Below, in pieces: positions 16,428 through 25,156 of a stretch of DNA of 44,086 nucleotides. Source of the DNA: an uncultured Senegalimassilia sp. GTDB taxonomy: Bacteria; Actinomycetota; Coriobacteriia; Coriobacteriales; Eggerthellaceae. The translations under genes and the position numbers were made by a program. The stretch lies in assembly GCF_902464545.1 (NCBI RefSeq), contig NZ_CABQJR010000020.1:1-44086 (forward strand), in the 5' to 3' direction. The stretch's first letter is position 1. Each line of letters opens with the position of its first letter. Below the pieces are notes generated by a model. That model was given only the letters and a program-made list of their open reading frames with translations. It was not told where the DNA came from and searched no databases.

Positions 16428-17036
16428 ATGACGGAACCTCGAACGATTTTGGGCATAGACCCGGGTTTGGCGAACACGGGCTGGGGCGTGGTGCGGCAAG
16501 ACGGCCCGCGTATGGAATGCGTGGCGTACGGGTGCGTGTCCACTCCTGCGGGTGCGGAGCTGTCGCAGCGCTTGGCGAAGATCCACGAGCAGATCTCGGC
16601 CGTGATCAGCCGATTCGAGCCCGTGTGCCTGGGAATCGAGACCGTGTGGTTCGGGCAGAACATCACCGCCGCTTTCGCTACGGGCCAGGCGCGAGGAGCG
16701 GCGTTGGTGGCGTGCGCCCAGCATGGGCTTTCGGTCGGCGAGTTCACGCCGCGGCAGATCAAGATGGCCGTGGTGGGCACCGGCTCGGCCGATAAGGCGC
16801 AGGTGCAGTATATGGTGAAGAAGCTGCTGAACCTGCAGGTGGAGCCGAAGCCCGATCACGCCTCGGATGCGCTTGCGGCCGCCATCTGCTATACCACCCA
16901 CGAGGGGTTCGGAGGAGTCGGCGGCGCTAATGCGTTGGCGAAGCTGGAAGCGCGCGGCCGCGTGATGGCCGGCGCGGGAACGGGCGGCGCCGCCGGCGCG
17001 GCGGCGCGTAAGATTCTGGAGGAAGGTGCGCGATGA
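16428..17036 (+). CDS. ruvC: Holliday junction resolvase RuvC
   Basis: Endonuclease that cuts Holliday junctions symmetrically during recombination repair. In this 202-residue protein the acidic catalytic residues are in ILGIDPGLANTGWG (Asp), LGIETVWFGQN (Glu) and KPDHASDALAAAIC (paired Asp). The last 40 residues are Gly/Ala-rich and probably disordered, longer than in E. coli RuvC. It is first in ruvC-ruvA-ruvB and overlaps ruvA by ATGA. A LexA-like box precedes it, consistent with SOS induction. Confidence 0.95.
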   Translation: MTEPRTILGIDPGLANTGWGVVRQDGPRMECVAYGCVSTPAGAELSQRLAKIHEQISAVISRFEPVCLGIETVWFGQNITAAFATGQARGAALVACAQHGLSVGEFTPRQIKMAVVGTGSADKAQVQYMVKKLLNLQVEPKPDHASDALAAAICYTTHEGFGGVGGANALAKLEARGRVMAGAGTGGAAGAAARKILEEGAR

Positions 17037-17635
17037 TCGCATTTCTGAAAGGCGCGCTGGCGGGGAAAACCGCCGCGTGCGCGTATATCGATGTGCAGGG
17101 CGTCGGATATGCCGTCGGCATGTCGCAAGGCGCGCTTTCGAAGCTGCCGGCGGTGGGCGAACCTGTGCAGGTGCATACCTATCTGCAGATGTCCGATAAC
17201 GGCATCGCTCTATACGGGTTCTTGACGCTTGAGGAGAAGGCGCTGTTCGAGCGCTTGATCGGGGTCAGCGGCGTAGGTCCGAAGGTTGCGCTGGCGGCGC
17301 TGTCCTCGTTCACGCCCGAGGCTTTGGTGGCGGCGGTGCAGGCGCAGGATGTGGCTGCGGTGCAGAAGATCCCGGGCGTGGGCAAGAAAACGGCATCGCG
17401 CATCATCCTGGAGTTGAAGGGTTCGTTCGATCAGGGGCTGGCAAGCTTGTTCGATGCTTCGGGTGCGCCCGCTTCGGCGACTGCGGCTGCGGCCGAACGC
17501 CTGAAGGGCGCACGCGAGGCGTTGCTGGCGCTGGGGTTCGCCTCAGCAGAGGCAGATGTTGCGTTAAAGGGCGCGCCCGAAGGCGCGGATGAGAACGCGC
17601 TGATAAAATATGCCTTGAAACGTTTGGGTAAATAA
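17033..17635 (+). CDS. ruvA: Holliday junction branch migration protein RuvA
   Basis: Junction-binding tetramer subunit of the RuvAB motor (200 residues). It shows the OB-fold N-terminus (MIAFLKGALAGK), two helix-hairpin-helix motifs (LIGVSGVGPKVALAAL near 78-93 and IPGVGKKTASRIILEL near 113-128), and the C-terminal domain III that contacts RuvB (REALLALGFASAEADVAL). It starts inside the ruvC stop (ATGA overlap) and ends 29 bp before ruvB. Confidence 0.96.
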   Translation: MIAFLKGALAGKTAACAYIDVQGVGYAVGMSQGALSKLPAVGEPVQVHTYLQMSDNGIALYGFLTLEEKALFERLIGVSGVGPKVALAALSSFTPEALVAAVQAQDVAAVQKIPGVGKKTASRIILELKGSFDQGLASLFDASGAPASATAAAAERLKGAREALLALGFASAEADVALKGAPEGADENALIKYALKRLGK

Positions 17636-17664
17636 CGGGGCAAATGGATGACGGAGCTTGAGCT

Positions 17665-18768
<1,104 letters not shown>

Positions 18769-18776
18769 GAGCGCCG

Positions 18777-19187
18777 ATGTTCGAGCAAGACTATCTGATG
18801 AAGCTGCTGTTGGCCTTTTACCAGGCGATGTTCAAAAGCCTGCGTCGCGTCACTGACGAGGATGAAGATCCGAAGGAAGCGGCCGATACGCTGGACGAGG
18901 TTGTCGGGAACGCCGTTGGGATGGACGGCGCCAGTTTGCTGTCATTGACCCCGGAATCCGTCGTCGGCGTGCTGCAGGTCTCCGGCACTGATCCGCGTGT
19001 GACGGAGTTCATCGCGCGTAGCTTGTTGCTATCGTCCGAGTACCTGACGCAGGCGAAACAAGGTGCGCTGGCGTCATTGCGCGTGGAGCAAGCGCGTGCA
19101 ATCGCTGATGCGTATGGGATCGATTTGCCTGACGACCCCACCGACCTGTCGGACTTGAAGGAAATGGCCGAGCAAGCTAACGCCTAG
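18777..19187 (+). CDS. Small conserved acidic protein (DUF6483-like)
   Basis: Acidic helical protein of 136 residues with no catalytic motif, signal peptide or membrane segment. The N-terminus MFEQDYLMKLLLAFYQAMFKSL resembles, from memory, the DUF6483 family of small anaerobe proteins (unverified). The start ATG has GGAGCGCCG just before it. It begins 9 bp after ruvB and is probably in the same transcript. Function unknown. Confidence 0.75.
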   Translation: MFEQDYLMKLLLAFYQAMFKSLRRVTDEDEDPKEAADTLDEVVGNAVGMDGASLLSLTPESVVGVLQVSGTDPRVTEFIARSLLLSSEYLTQAKQGALASLRVEQARAIADAYGIDLPDDPTDLSDLKEMAEQANA

Positions 19188-19211
19188 CAAAGGGAGATGA
19201 CGGGAGCGAAT

Positions 19212-20198
19212 ATGGCGAAGATCGTAGCGGTTGATACCGACTTCGAGGATAACTACCTGGAAGAGACTATGGCTCGGGAAGCGGGCATCGAGTTCGAGGT
19301 CACCCGTGGCCGCACCGCCCAGGCGGTTATCGATGGGTTGTTGAAGACCAGTGCAGATGCAGCAGTGACGTCGTATGCGATGTTCCCGCGCGAGGTGTTC
19401 GAAGCTTGTCCGAACCTGAAGGCGGTCAGCCGCACAGGTGTCGGGTACGACGAGATCGATGTGGAGGCCGCAACCGAGCATGGCGTTGCCGTTTGCAACG
19501 TGCCAGGCTACGGTACGGAAGTGGTGTCCGATCACGCTATTACGCTGGCGCTTTCGGTTTTGCGCCGGATTAACGAGCTTGATGCCGATATGCGTCGCGG
19601 TGTGTGGGATTATGCGCGCACGCGTCCGCTCGGGCAGTGCCGCGGTCGCGTGTTCGGCGTCGTCGGCATGGGGGAAATCGGCAGAGCGACGGCCAAGAAG
19701 GCTGCCGGTCTGGGTTTTGAGGTGGTGTGCTGGTCGCGTAGCTTGAAGCCTGGACGACGCACCCCCGAAGGATATCCGGTGTTGCGTTTGGATGATTTGT
19801 TGCAGCGGGCCGATGTGGTTAGCTTGCATACGGCGCTTACCCCCGAGACGCATCATCTGATCAACGCCGAACGCCTTGCCATCATGAAGCCGGATGCTGT
19901 GCTGGTGAACACCGCTCGCGGCGCTGTGGTGGATACCGTGGCGTTGGCCCAGGCGCTTTGCGAGGATAAGCTGTGGGGCGTGGGCTTGGACGTGTTCGAA
20001 CAGGAGCAGCCCTTCGACTTCGACCATCCCATCATGAAGGCGCCGCACACCGTGCTTTCGGCGCACGCGGCGTATTGGTCGGAGGAATCCGGCCGCGAAC
20101 TGCGCGAGCGCGCGATGCAAGCGGCTATCGACGCTGTGCAGGGCCGGGTTCCGGTTGATTGCTTGAACCCTTGCGTGTTCGATTTATCTGCGAGGTAG
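19212..20198 (+). CDS. D-isomer-specific 2-hydroxyacid dehydrogenase
   Basis: NAD(P)-dependent reductase of 2-oxoacids (328 residues), D-2-hydroxyacid dehydrogenase superfamily. The Rossmann motif is GVVGMGEIGRAT near 145; SRTGVGYDEIDVEAA supplies the substrate-binding region; NTARGAVVD near 233 is typical; and catalytic Arg, Glu and His are present (VNTARG, LDVFEQEQ, SAHAAYWSEES). Unlike SerA at 7585 it has no ACT domain, so it is not the serine enzyme. The ATG at 19212 follows GGGAG by six bases; the ATG at 19197 is too close to its own purine run. Substrate unknown. Confidence 0.88.
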   Translation: MAKIVAVDTDFEDNYLEETMAREAGIEFEVTRGRTAQAVIDGLLKTSADAAVTSYAMFPREVFEACPNLKAVSRTGVGYDEIDVEAATEHGVAVCNVPGYGTEVVSDHAITLALSVLRRINELDADMRRGVWDYARTRPLGQCRGRVFGVVGMGEIGRATAKKAAGLGFEVVCWSRSLKPGRRTPEGYPVLRLDDLLQRADVVSLHTALTPETHHLINAERLAIMKPDAVLVNTARGAVVDTVALAQALCEDKLWGVGLDVFEQEQPFDFDHPIMKAPHTVLSAHAAYWSEESGRELRERAMQAAIDAVQGRVPVDCLNPCVFDLSAR

Positions 20199-20201
20199 TG
20201 C

Positions 20202-20232
20202 TTGACGATGACGTAGCGTCATCCGTTACAGT
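20202..20232 (+). promoter_or_regulatory. MerR-type promoter with 19-bp spacer upstream of merR
   Basis: TTGACG (20202-20207), a 19-bp spacer and TACAGT (20227-20232). The over-long spacer carries the perfect palindrome GATGACG-TAG-CGTCATC (20207-20223), the arrangement that MerR-family activators correct by twisting DNA. It is nearly repeated before the radical SAM gene at 21062. Confidence 0.72.
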
Positions 20233-20253
20233 AGTGATTTTTCGGCAGGGTAG

Positions 20254-21036
20254 ATGTCGGTTCGTGGGGTGAAGCAGGACATGGGAGAACAAAGTAGCCA
20301 AGACTTGATGACGGTTGGAGAATTGGCTTCGCGCGTCGGCGTGACGGTTCGAACCATCCAGTACTACGATCAACGCGGGCTGCTGCATCCCACATGCAAA
20401 GGAGAGCAAAATCTTCGCTTGTATTCCTCGGCTGACGTCGACCGTCTCAATCGCATAATCACGCTGAAATACCTGGGGCTTTCGCTTTCCCAGATTCAGG
20501 AGGGCGAAGGGAGCGACCCCGACGATGAGCTGACTGGCGCTTTGGCGGAACGTGAAGCGGAGCTTGAGCGTGAAAGCGCGAGGATTCTTCGGGATATGAA
20601 TGCGTTGCAGAGTTTGCGCGCGCATCTTGCTGTGGCCGATCATGTGGATTGGAGCGAATCTGCATCCGCCGTTGGGAGCGTGCGGGATCGTGAGGACATG
20701 CTGTGGTCTGCCATCACCGGCGAATCGCTTGAGGGTTGCCCGATTCCCGAGTTGACTCGTGAAGAGGTTATCTGCTGGCATCAGCTGATGGGCGACACGA
20801 TCGAGGCAATGCATGACGGTGTTTTGGCAACCGATGAGCGCGCGCGAGCGCTTGCAATTCGTTTTTCCAGCTTAGGGGGTATGCCCCATGCCCTTGCTGG
20901 TTTGAAGCGCTTGGCGAACCAACGCAGCTCGGGGCCGAAGCAATACGGTCGTGACTTTTATGCTGGTATTCAACGGCGCACACTGAGTTTTTTGCAAGAT
21001 GCGCTTGATTGTTCTCGCTCTGATATGCGGGAATAG
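20254..21036 (+). CDS. MerR-family transcriptional regulator
   Basis: Regulator of 260 residues. The winged helix-turn-helix is typical: LMTVGELASRVGVTVRTIQYYDQRGLL (about 18-44) and a coiled dimerisation helix to about 115. The C-terminal 140 residues form an effector-sensing domain with few cysteines (in EGCPIPEL, EVICWH and LDCSRS) and no copy of the usual metal-binding loop. It is probably autoregulated through the palindrome at 20207-20223 and activates the radical SAM/ABC operon through the matching site at 21062-21092. The start is ATG 20254 with GGCAGGG upstream; ATG 20281 is possible. The ligand is unknown; iron or a tetrapyrrole would fit. Confidence 0.88.
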   Translation: MSVRGVKQDMGEQSSQDLMTVGELASRVGVTVRTIQYYDQRGLLHPTCKGEQNLRLYSSADVDRLNRIITLKYLGLSLSQIQEGEGSDPDDELTGALAEREAELERESARILRDMNALQSLRAHLAVADHVDWSESASAVGSVRDREDMLWSAITGESLEGCPIPELTREEVICWHQLMGDTIEAMHDGVLATDERARALAIRFSSLGGMPHALAGLKRLANQRSSGPKQYGRDFYAGIQRRTLSFLQDALDCSRSDMRE

Positions 21037-21061
21037 CTGCACAGGTACGCTTATCGTTGTA

Positions 21062-21092
21062 TTGACGGCGACGTAACGTCGCTCGGTACCGT
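21062..21092 (+). promoter_or_regulatory. Second MerR-type promoter, upstream of the radical SAM operon
   Basis: TTGACG (21062-21067), a 19-bp spacer and TACCGT (21087-21092), with the palindrome GCGACG-TAA-CGTCGC (21068-21082). Core GACGTARCGTC and spacing match the merR promoter, while the -10 is poorer, as expected for a promoter that needs activation. Confidence 0.68.
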
Positions 21093-21129
21093 TTACCCTG
21101 TAGTGATAACTTGATCAGAGGGGGAGACG

Positions 21130-22152
21130 ATGATCGTATCGTGGATGACCACGAATCGATGCAACCTGAAGTGCGCTCATTGCTATCAAGACGCAGATGA
21201 GTGCGATAACCGAGAGCTGTCGACCGAAGAAGCGCGTGCGATGATTTCCGACATTGCACGTGCAGGTTTCAAGATCATGATTTTCAGCGGTGGTGAGCCG
21301 CTTATGCGTGATGACATTTTCGACTTAGTGGCTCATGCGGCATCATGCGGACTCCGCCCGGTATTCGGCAGCAACGGAACCTTGATCACGCAAGACGTTG
21401 CGCGAAAGCTGAAAGCGGCGGGTGCGTGCGCTATGGGCATCAGCATTGACAGCCTTGACGCGGAAAAGCATGACAAGTTTCGAGGAATCAACGGTGCGCA
21501 TGCAGCAACGCTGGCAGGAATCGAAGCCTGTAAAAGCGTTGGCCTGCCATTTCAGATTCACACCACCGTGGTTGATTGGAACCGTGACGAGGTGTGCGAC
21601 ATCACTCGGTTTGCCAAAGAATTGGGCGCGATGAACCATTCGGTGTTCTTCTTGGTGCCGGTCGGGCGTGGTAAGGACATTTCAGACGAGAGCATCGACG
21701 TTGAGCAAAACGAGCAGTTGCTCGCTGATATTTTGCGCGCCGGTCGTGATGCCGGCATCGAGGTCAAGCCTACGTGCGCGCCGCAGTTTATGCGTATTGC
21801 CGAGCAGATCGGTGTTGAAACGCGCTATACGCGAGGTTGCTTGGCGGGGCTGACGTACTGTGTGGTCGGAAGCGAAGGCATTGTGCGCGCGTGTGCATAT
21901 ATGACTGAAGATGCCGGTGACGTGCGCAAACAGCCGTTTGATGAGATTTGGCGCACCAGTCCGGTGTTTCAAGAGCTGCGCACGCAGGCATATAAGGGCG
22001 CGTGTGGATCGTGCGATTATAAGGGCGTTTGCGGCGGATGCCGCGCTCGCGCTGCGTATTACCACGACGGGGACATTTTGGCGCAGGACGATTATTGCGC
22101 ATGGGGCATGAAGAGCGCAGCACGGGATGCGTCCGGCGTATCGGTTGCTTAG
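21130..22152 (+). CDS. Radical SAM protein, NirJ/AhbD-like with C-terminal auxiliary cluster motif
   Basis: Radical SAM enzyme of 340 residues. The cluster motif CNLKCAHC (CxxxCxxC) is at about 13-20 and FSGGEPL near 57. The C-terminal part has CLAGLTYC, then RACAYM, CGSCDYKGVCGGCRARA and a last Cys (DDYCAW), which is the auxiliary-cluster pattern of haem/haem d1 enzymes such as NirJ and AhbD (Fe-coproporphyrin decarboxylase). The exact reaction cannot be read from sequence; a peptide-modifying SPASM enzyme is the main alternative, but no small peptide gene is seen nearby. GGGGGAG lies three bases before the ATG. It begins the MerR-controlled operon with a metal/tetrapyrrole importer. Confidence 0.82.
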   Translation: MIVSWMTTNRCNLKCAHCYQDADECDNRELSTEEARAMISDIARAGFKIMIFSGGEPLMRDDIFDLVAHAASCGLRPVFGSNGTLITQDVARKLKAAGACAMGISIDSLDAEKHDKFRGINGAHAATLAGIEACKSVGLPFQIHTTVVDWNRDEVCDITRFAKELGAMNHSVFFLVPVGRGKDISDESIDVEQNEQLLADILRAGRDAGIEVKPTCAPQFMRIAEQIGVETRYTRGCLAGLTYCVVGSEGIVRACAYMTEDAGDVRKQPFDEIWRTSPVFQELRTQAYKGACGSCDYKGVCGGCRARAAYYHDGDILAQDDYCAWGMKSAARDASGVSVA

Positions 22153-22182
22153 CGGCACGTATCAATCCAAAAGGAGCAAGCA

Positions 22183-23175
22183 ATGAACAAAGTTGCAAAA
22201 GGCGCCGTTGCGCTTTCGTGCGTGTTGGCTATGGGCGCAGGATCGCTTTCTTTAGCGGGGTGTGCGTCGCAAGGAAACCCCGTTGCGTCTGATGCGGGCG
22301 AAACGGAGACGTCGGCCACGCAAGGCGCGTATACCTTTACCGATGATTTGGGCCGCGAAGTGACGGTCGCGTCGCATAATCGCGTGGTTGCCGGCATGGG
22401 CAGCTTCGCAAACGTGTGGGAGCTGGCCGGCGGCACGCTGGTTGGAGCGTCCGATGACGCTTTCTCCGATTACCACATTGCGTCGGATGCGCAGAAGATC
22501 GGCGATTTTTCGTCGCTCAACGCCGAATCGATTATCGCGCTCAACCCCGATTTCGTGATTTTGACAGGGTCGAGCAGCGGCCGCGGTGGCGGCGTTGCGC
22601 AAACCGAGCTGGCTGATACGCTTACGGCGGCGAACATTCCCGTGGCGTATTTCAAGGTAACCACGTTCGACGACTATCTGCGCATGCTGCGCACGTGCTG
22701 CGATATCACAGGCGACGAGCGGGCGTATGCGGAAAACGGCCAGGGTCCGGCAGATAGGATCGCCGAGATTTGCGCCAAGGCAGAAGGAAAGCAAGCTGGC
22801 AGTGCCGTGGTGCTGACCACGTATTCGGGTGGCACGCGCGTGCAGTCGTCCTCGACGCAGACGGGAACCATGCTTGCCGATTTGGGCGCGCAGAACATCG
22901 CCGATTCCGATAAGGGCCTGTTGTCCGATTACAGCATAGAGGCGCTGATTCAGGATAACCCGCAAACCATCTTCCTTCTGCCTATGGGAAATTCGGACGA
23001 GGCGGCGCAGCAAGCGCTGGCCGAGCAGACGACGCAGAACCCGGCATGGGCGCAGCTTGATGCGGTGAAGAACAATCGTGTGGTGACGCTTGATCCGCAG
23101 TTGTTCCAGTTCAAGCCAAATGCTGAGTGGGATCAAGCGTATCAAGTCCTGTTCGACGCGCTGTACGGCGAATAG
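22183..23175 (+). CDS. Iron/haem/cobalamin-type ABC transporter substrate-binding lipoprotein
   Basis: Periplasmic-binding-protein-like lipoprotein of 330 residues (FecB/BtuF/FhuD class). A signal peptide ends in the lipobox LSLAGC, so Cys27 would be lipidated and the protein anchored outside the membrane. The start of the mature domain (YTFTDDLGREVTV) and NAESIIALNPDFVILT are typical of class III binding proteins with a rigid helix. Ribosome binding site AAGGAG before ATG. It is followed 8 bp later by its permease. Substrate not readable; haem or another tetrapyrrole is suggested by the NirJ/AhbD-like neighbour. Confidence 0.9.
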   Translation: MNKVAKGAVALSCVLAMGAGSLSLAGCASQGNPVASDAGETETSATQGAYTFTDDLGREVTVASHNRVVAGMGSFANVWELAGGTLVGASDDAFSDYHIASDAQKIGDFSSLNAESIIALNPDFVILTGSSSGRGGGVAQTELADTLTAANIPVAYFKVTTFDDYLRMLRTCCDITGDERAYAENGQGPADRIAEICAKAEGKQAGSAVVLTTYSGGTRVQSSSTQTGTMLADLGAQNIADSDKGLLSDYSIEALIQDNPQTIFLLPMGNSDEAAQQALAEQTTQNPAWAQLDAVKNNRVVTLDPQLFQFKPNAEWDQAYQVLFDALYGE

Positions 23176-23183
23176 GTTGATTC

Positions 23184-24224
23184 GTGCGTAGGAATCGACT
23201 CAAAACGGTCGGGGCGACGGATTGTGCGCAGCGCCGCTTTCGCGTGATGCTGCTTGTCTTGCTTTTGGCTCTTGCCGGCGTGGTGTTCGCTGGTCTGGCG
23301 CTGGGGTCGTCATCTATTGGCGCGAACGACGTGGTGGCGTACGCTACGGGCAACGCGTCCGACATGGCAGTGAACGTGCTGGCGAACGTGCGCGTGCCGC
23401 GTGTCCTTGGGGGCGTGCTTGCCGGTGCTGCGCTTGCCGAGGCGGGCGCGCTTATCCAGGCAACGCTGAATAATCCGCTGGCCAGCTCAAACATTATCGG
23501 CGTCAACGCTGGATCCGGCCTGTTCGTTTTGCTGTTCGCATGCGTGGCTCCGCATGCGCTGGGCGTGTCGGCAGCTGGTGCGTTTGCGGGCGCGCTCGCT
23601 TCGGCGTTGCTGGTGTTCTTCGTGTCGTTGTACGCGGGGGCCTCGCGCCTGACCATCGTGCTTGCCGGCATGGCGCTCACGTCCATATTCACGGCGGGAA
23701 TGAATGCGATTCTCATTTTCAATCCGGACGCCTACGTGAACTCATCTGGGTTTTTGGTCGGAAGCCTTTCGGGCGTGATGGCGTCTGAGCTGGTGATTCC
23801 CGGGTGCGCGATCTGTGTCGGGCTGCTTGTTGCGGCAGGCCAGGGAACGCGTCTTAACGTCTTGTCGTTGGGGGATGAGGGTGCGCACGCGCTGGGGCTG
23901 AACGTGCGGCGAACCCGGCTGACGTTGCTTTTGCTTGCGGCCTTGTTAGCGGGTGCCGCGGTTTGCTTTGCCGGCCTTATCGGATTCGTCGGGCTAGTCG
24001 TCCCCCATATCGTTCGCTTCTTTGTCGGCCACGACAACCGTCGCGTATTGCTGCTTTCGCCTGTTGTCGGGGCCATCGTGGTGTGCGCGTGCGACACCGT
24101 TGCGCGCACGCTGTTCGCGCCGTTCGAAATCCCTGTGGGAATTTGCATGGCGCTGATAGGCGGCCCATTCTTCATTTATCTGATTCTTCGTTCGCGGAAA
24201 GGAGAAGTCGATGGGCGCTCTTGA
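23184..24224 (+). CDS. FecCD-family ABC transporter permease
   Basis: Inner-membrane permease of 346 residues with about ten hydrophobic segments. Hallmarks: VRVPRVLGGVLAGAALAEAGALIQATLNNPLASSNIIGVNAGSG near 70-115, and the ATPase-coupling loop GLIGFVGLVVPHIVR near 265-280. The start is GTG at 23184, without a strong ribosome binding site and probably coupled to the binding-protein stop 8 bp upstream. It overlaps the ATPase gene by 14 bp. Dimerises to form the import channel. Confidence 0.92.
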   Translation: MRRNRLKTVGATDCAQRRFRVMLLVLLLALAGVVFAGLALGSSSIGANDVVAYATGNASDMAVNVLANVRVPRVLGGVLAGAALAEAGALIQATLNNPLASSNIIGVNAGSGLFVLLFACVAPHALGVSAAGAFAGALASALLVFFVSLYAGASRLTIVLAGMALTSIFTAGMNAILIFNPDAYVNSSGFLVGSLSGVMASELVIPGCAICVGLLVAAGQGTRLNVLSLGDEGAHALGLNVRRTRLTLLLLAALLAGAAVCFAGLIGFVGLVVPHIVRFFVGHDNRRVLLLSPVVGAIVVCACDTVARTLFAPFEIPVGICMALIGGPFFIYLILRSRKGEVDGRS

Positions 24225-24984
24225 GTTTGACGACGTCGTTTTCGGATACGGCAGCGGCCTTTTGTTCGACGGCTTTTCCGCGTCGTTTCCGAAAGGGAGT
24301 ATCAGCTGCATTGTCGGGCCGAACGGCTGCGGGAAATCAACGCTTGCGAAACTTGCCATGGGGCTGGTGAAGCCGACGTCGGGGCGCGTGTGCGTCGCCG
24401 GGCGCGACGTGTCGTCGTTGGCTGCTCGCGAGCGAGCGCGTCTTTTGGGCGTGTTGGTGCAGCAGCAAGAGGTGCCCATGATGACGGTACGCGAGCTAGT
24501 GGCGTGCGGAAGGTTTCCATGCTGCGGGTCGTTTTCGCGCTTGAGCAGGGCAGATGAGGAACGCATCGACGAGGCGCTTTTGCTCGCCGGCGTGTCCAAG
24601 TTACGCGATCGTTCGCTGCAGAGCTTGTCGGGCGGGCAGCGGCAGCGCGTGCGCATGGCCATGGTGTTAGCGCAAGGCACGCCGATCGTGCTGCTTGACG
24701 AGCCAACGTCGTTCATGGACGTGGCGGCGTGTTTCGATATGGTGCGGCTGATCCGCCAGGTTCGGCAGCGTGGCAAGACGGTTATCGCGGTGATTCACGA
24801 TTTGAACCTGGCTCTTTCGGTTGCCGACCAGGTCTTTGTGATGGAGCGAGGGCGCTTGGCTGCGCAGGGAGAGCCGACGGATGGCTGCGTTCGTGGTGCT
24901 ATCGAGCAGTCCTTCGGCGTACGCTTGGAGCACGTGCAGACAAGTTACGGCACAGCCTGGGTTCCTTTCGAGTTGCGTGAATGA
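24211..24984 (+). CDS. FecE/BtuD-type ABC transporter ATP-binding protein
   Basis: Nucleotide-binding subunit (257 residues) of the importer. Walker A is GPNGCGKSTLAK near 36-47, Q-loop VQQQEVPM, signature LSGGQRQRVRMA near 137-148, Walker B VLLDEPTSFMD near 157-167, and H-loop AVIHDLN. The start ATG is preceded by AAAGGAG inside the permease gene. Last gene of the MerR-controlled operon; a hairpin follows. Confidence 0.93.
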   Translation: MGALEFDDVVFGYGSGLLFDGFSASFPKGSISCIVGPNGCGKSTLAKLAMGLVKPTSGRVCVAGRDVSSLAARERARLLGVLVQQQEVPMMTVRELVACGRFPCCGSFSRLSRADEERIDEALLLAGVSKLRDRSLQSLSGGQRQRVRMAMVLAQGTPIVLLDEPTSFMDVAACFDMVRLIRQVRQRGKTVIAVIHDLNLALSVADQVFVMERGRLAAQGEPTDGCVRGAIEQSFGVRLEHVQTSYGTAWVPFELRE

Positions 24985-25004
24985 ATCTGCCTCCGTGGCG
25001 TTCT

Positions 25005-25034
25005 AGCTCGCCATCTTTTAACAGGTGGCGAGCT
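25005..25034. terminator. Hairpin between the importer operon and elp3
   Basis: AGCTCGCCA at 25005-25013 pairs perfectly with TGGCGAGCT at 25026-25034. No T-run follows on either strand, so it may be a processing or weak termination signal between convergent units. Confidence 0.45.
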
Positions 25035-25156
25035 GTACCTGCGAGAAGTGGGCGTTCGCGAGATGTGAGCCGCGACACGCGGAAGTTAGCGGGCGTCCGC
25101 ATGCGATCAAAGACAGCGGTCTTGCGGGACGAAAGCGTCGATGCCCGCCTTGCGTC

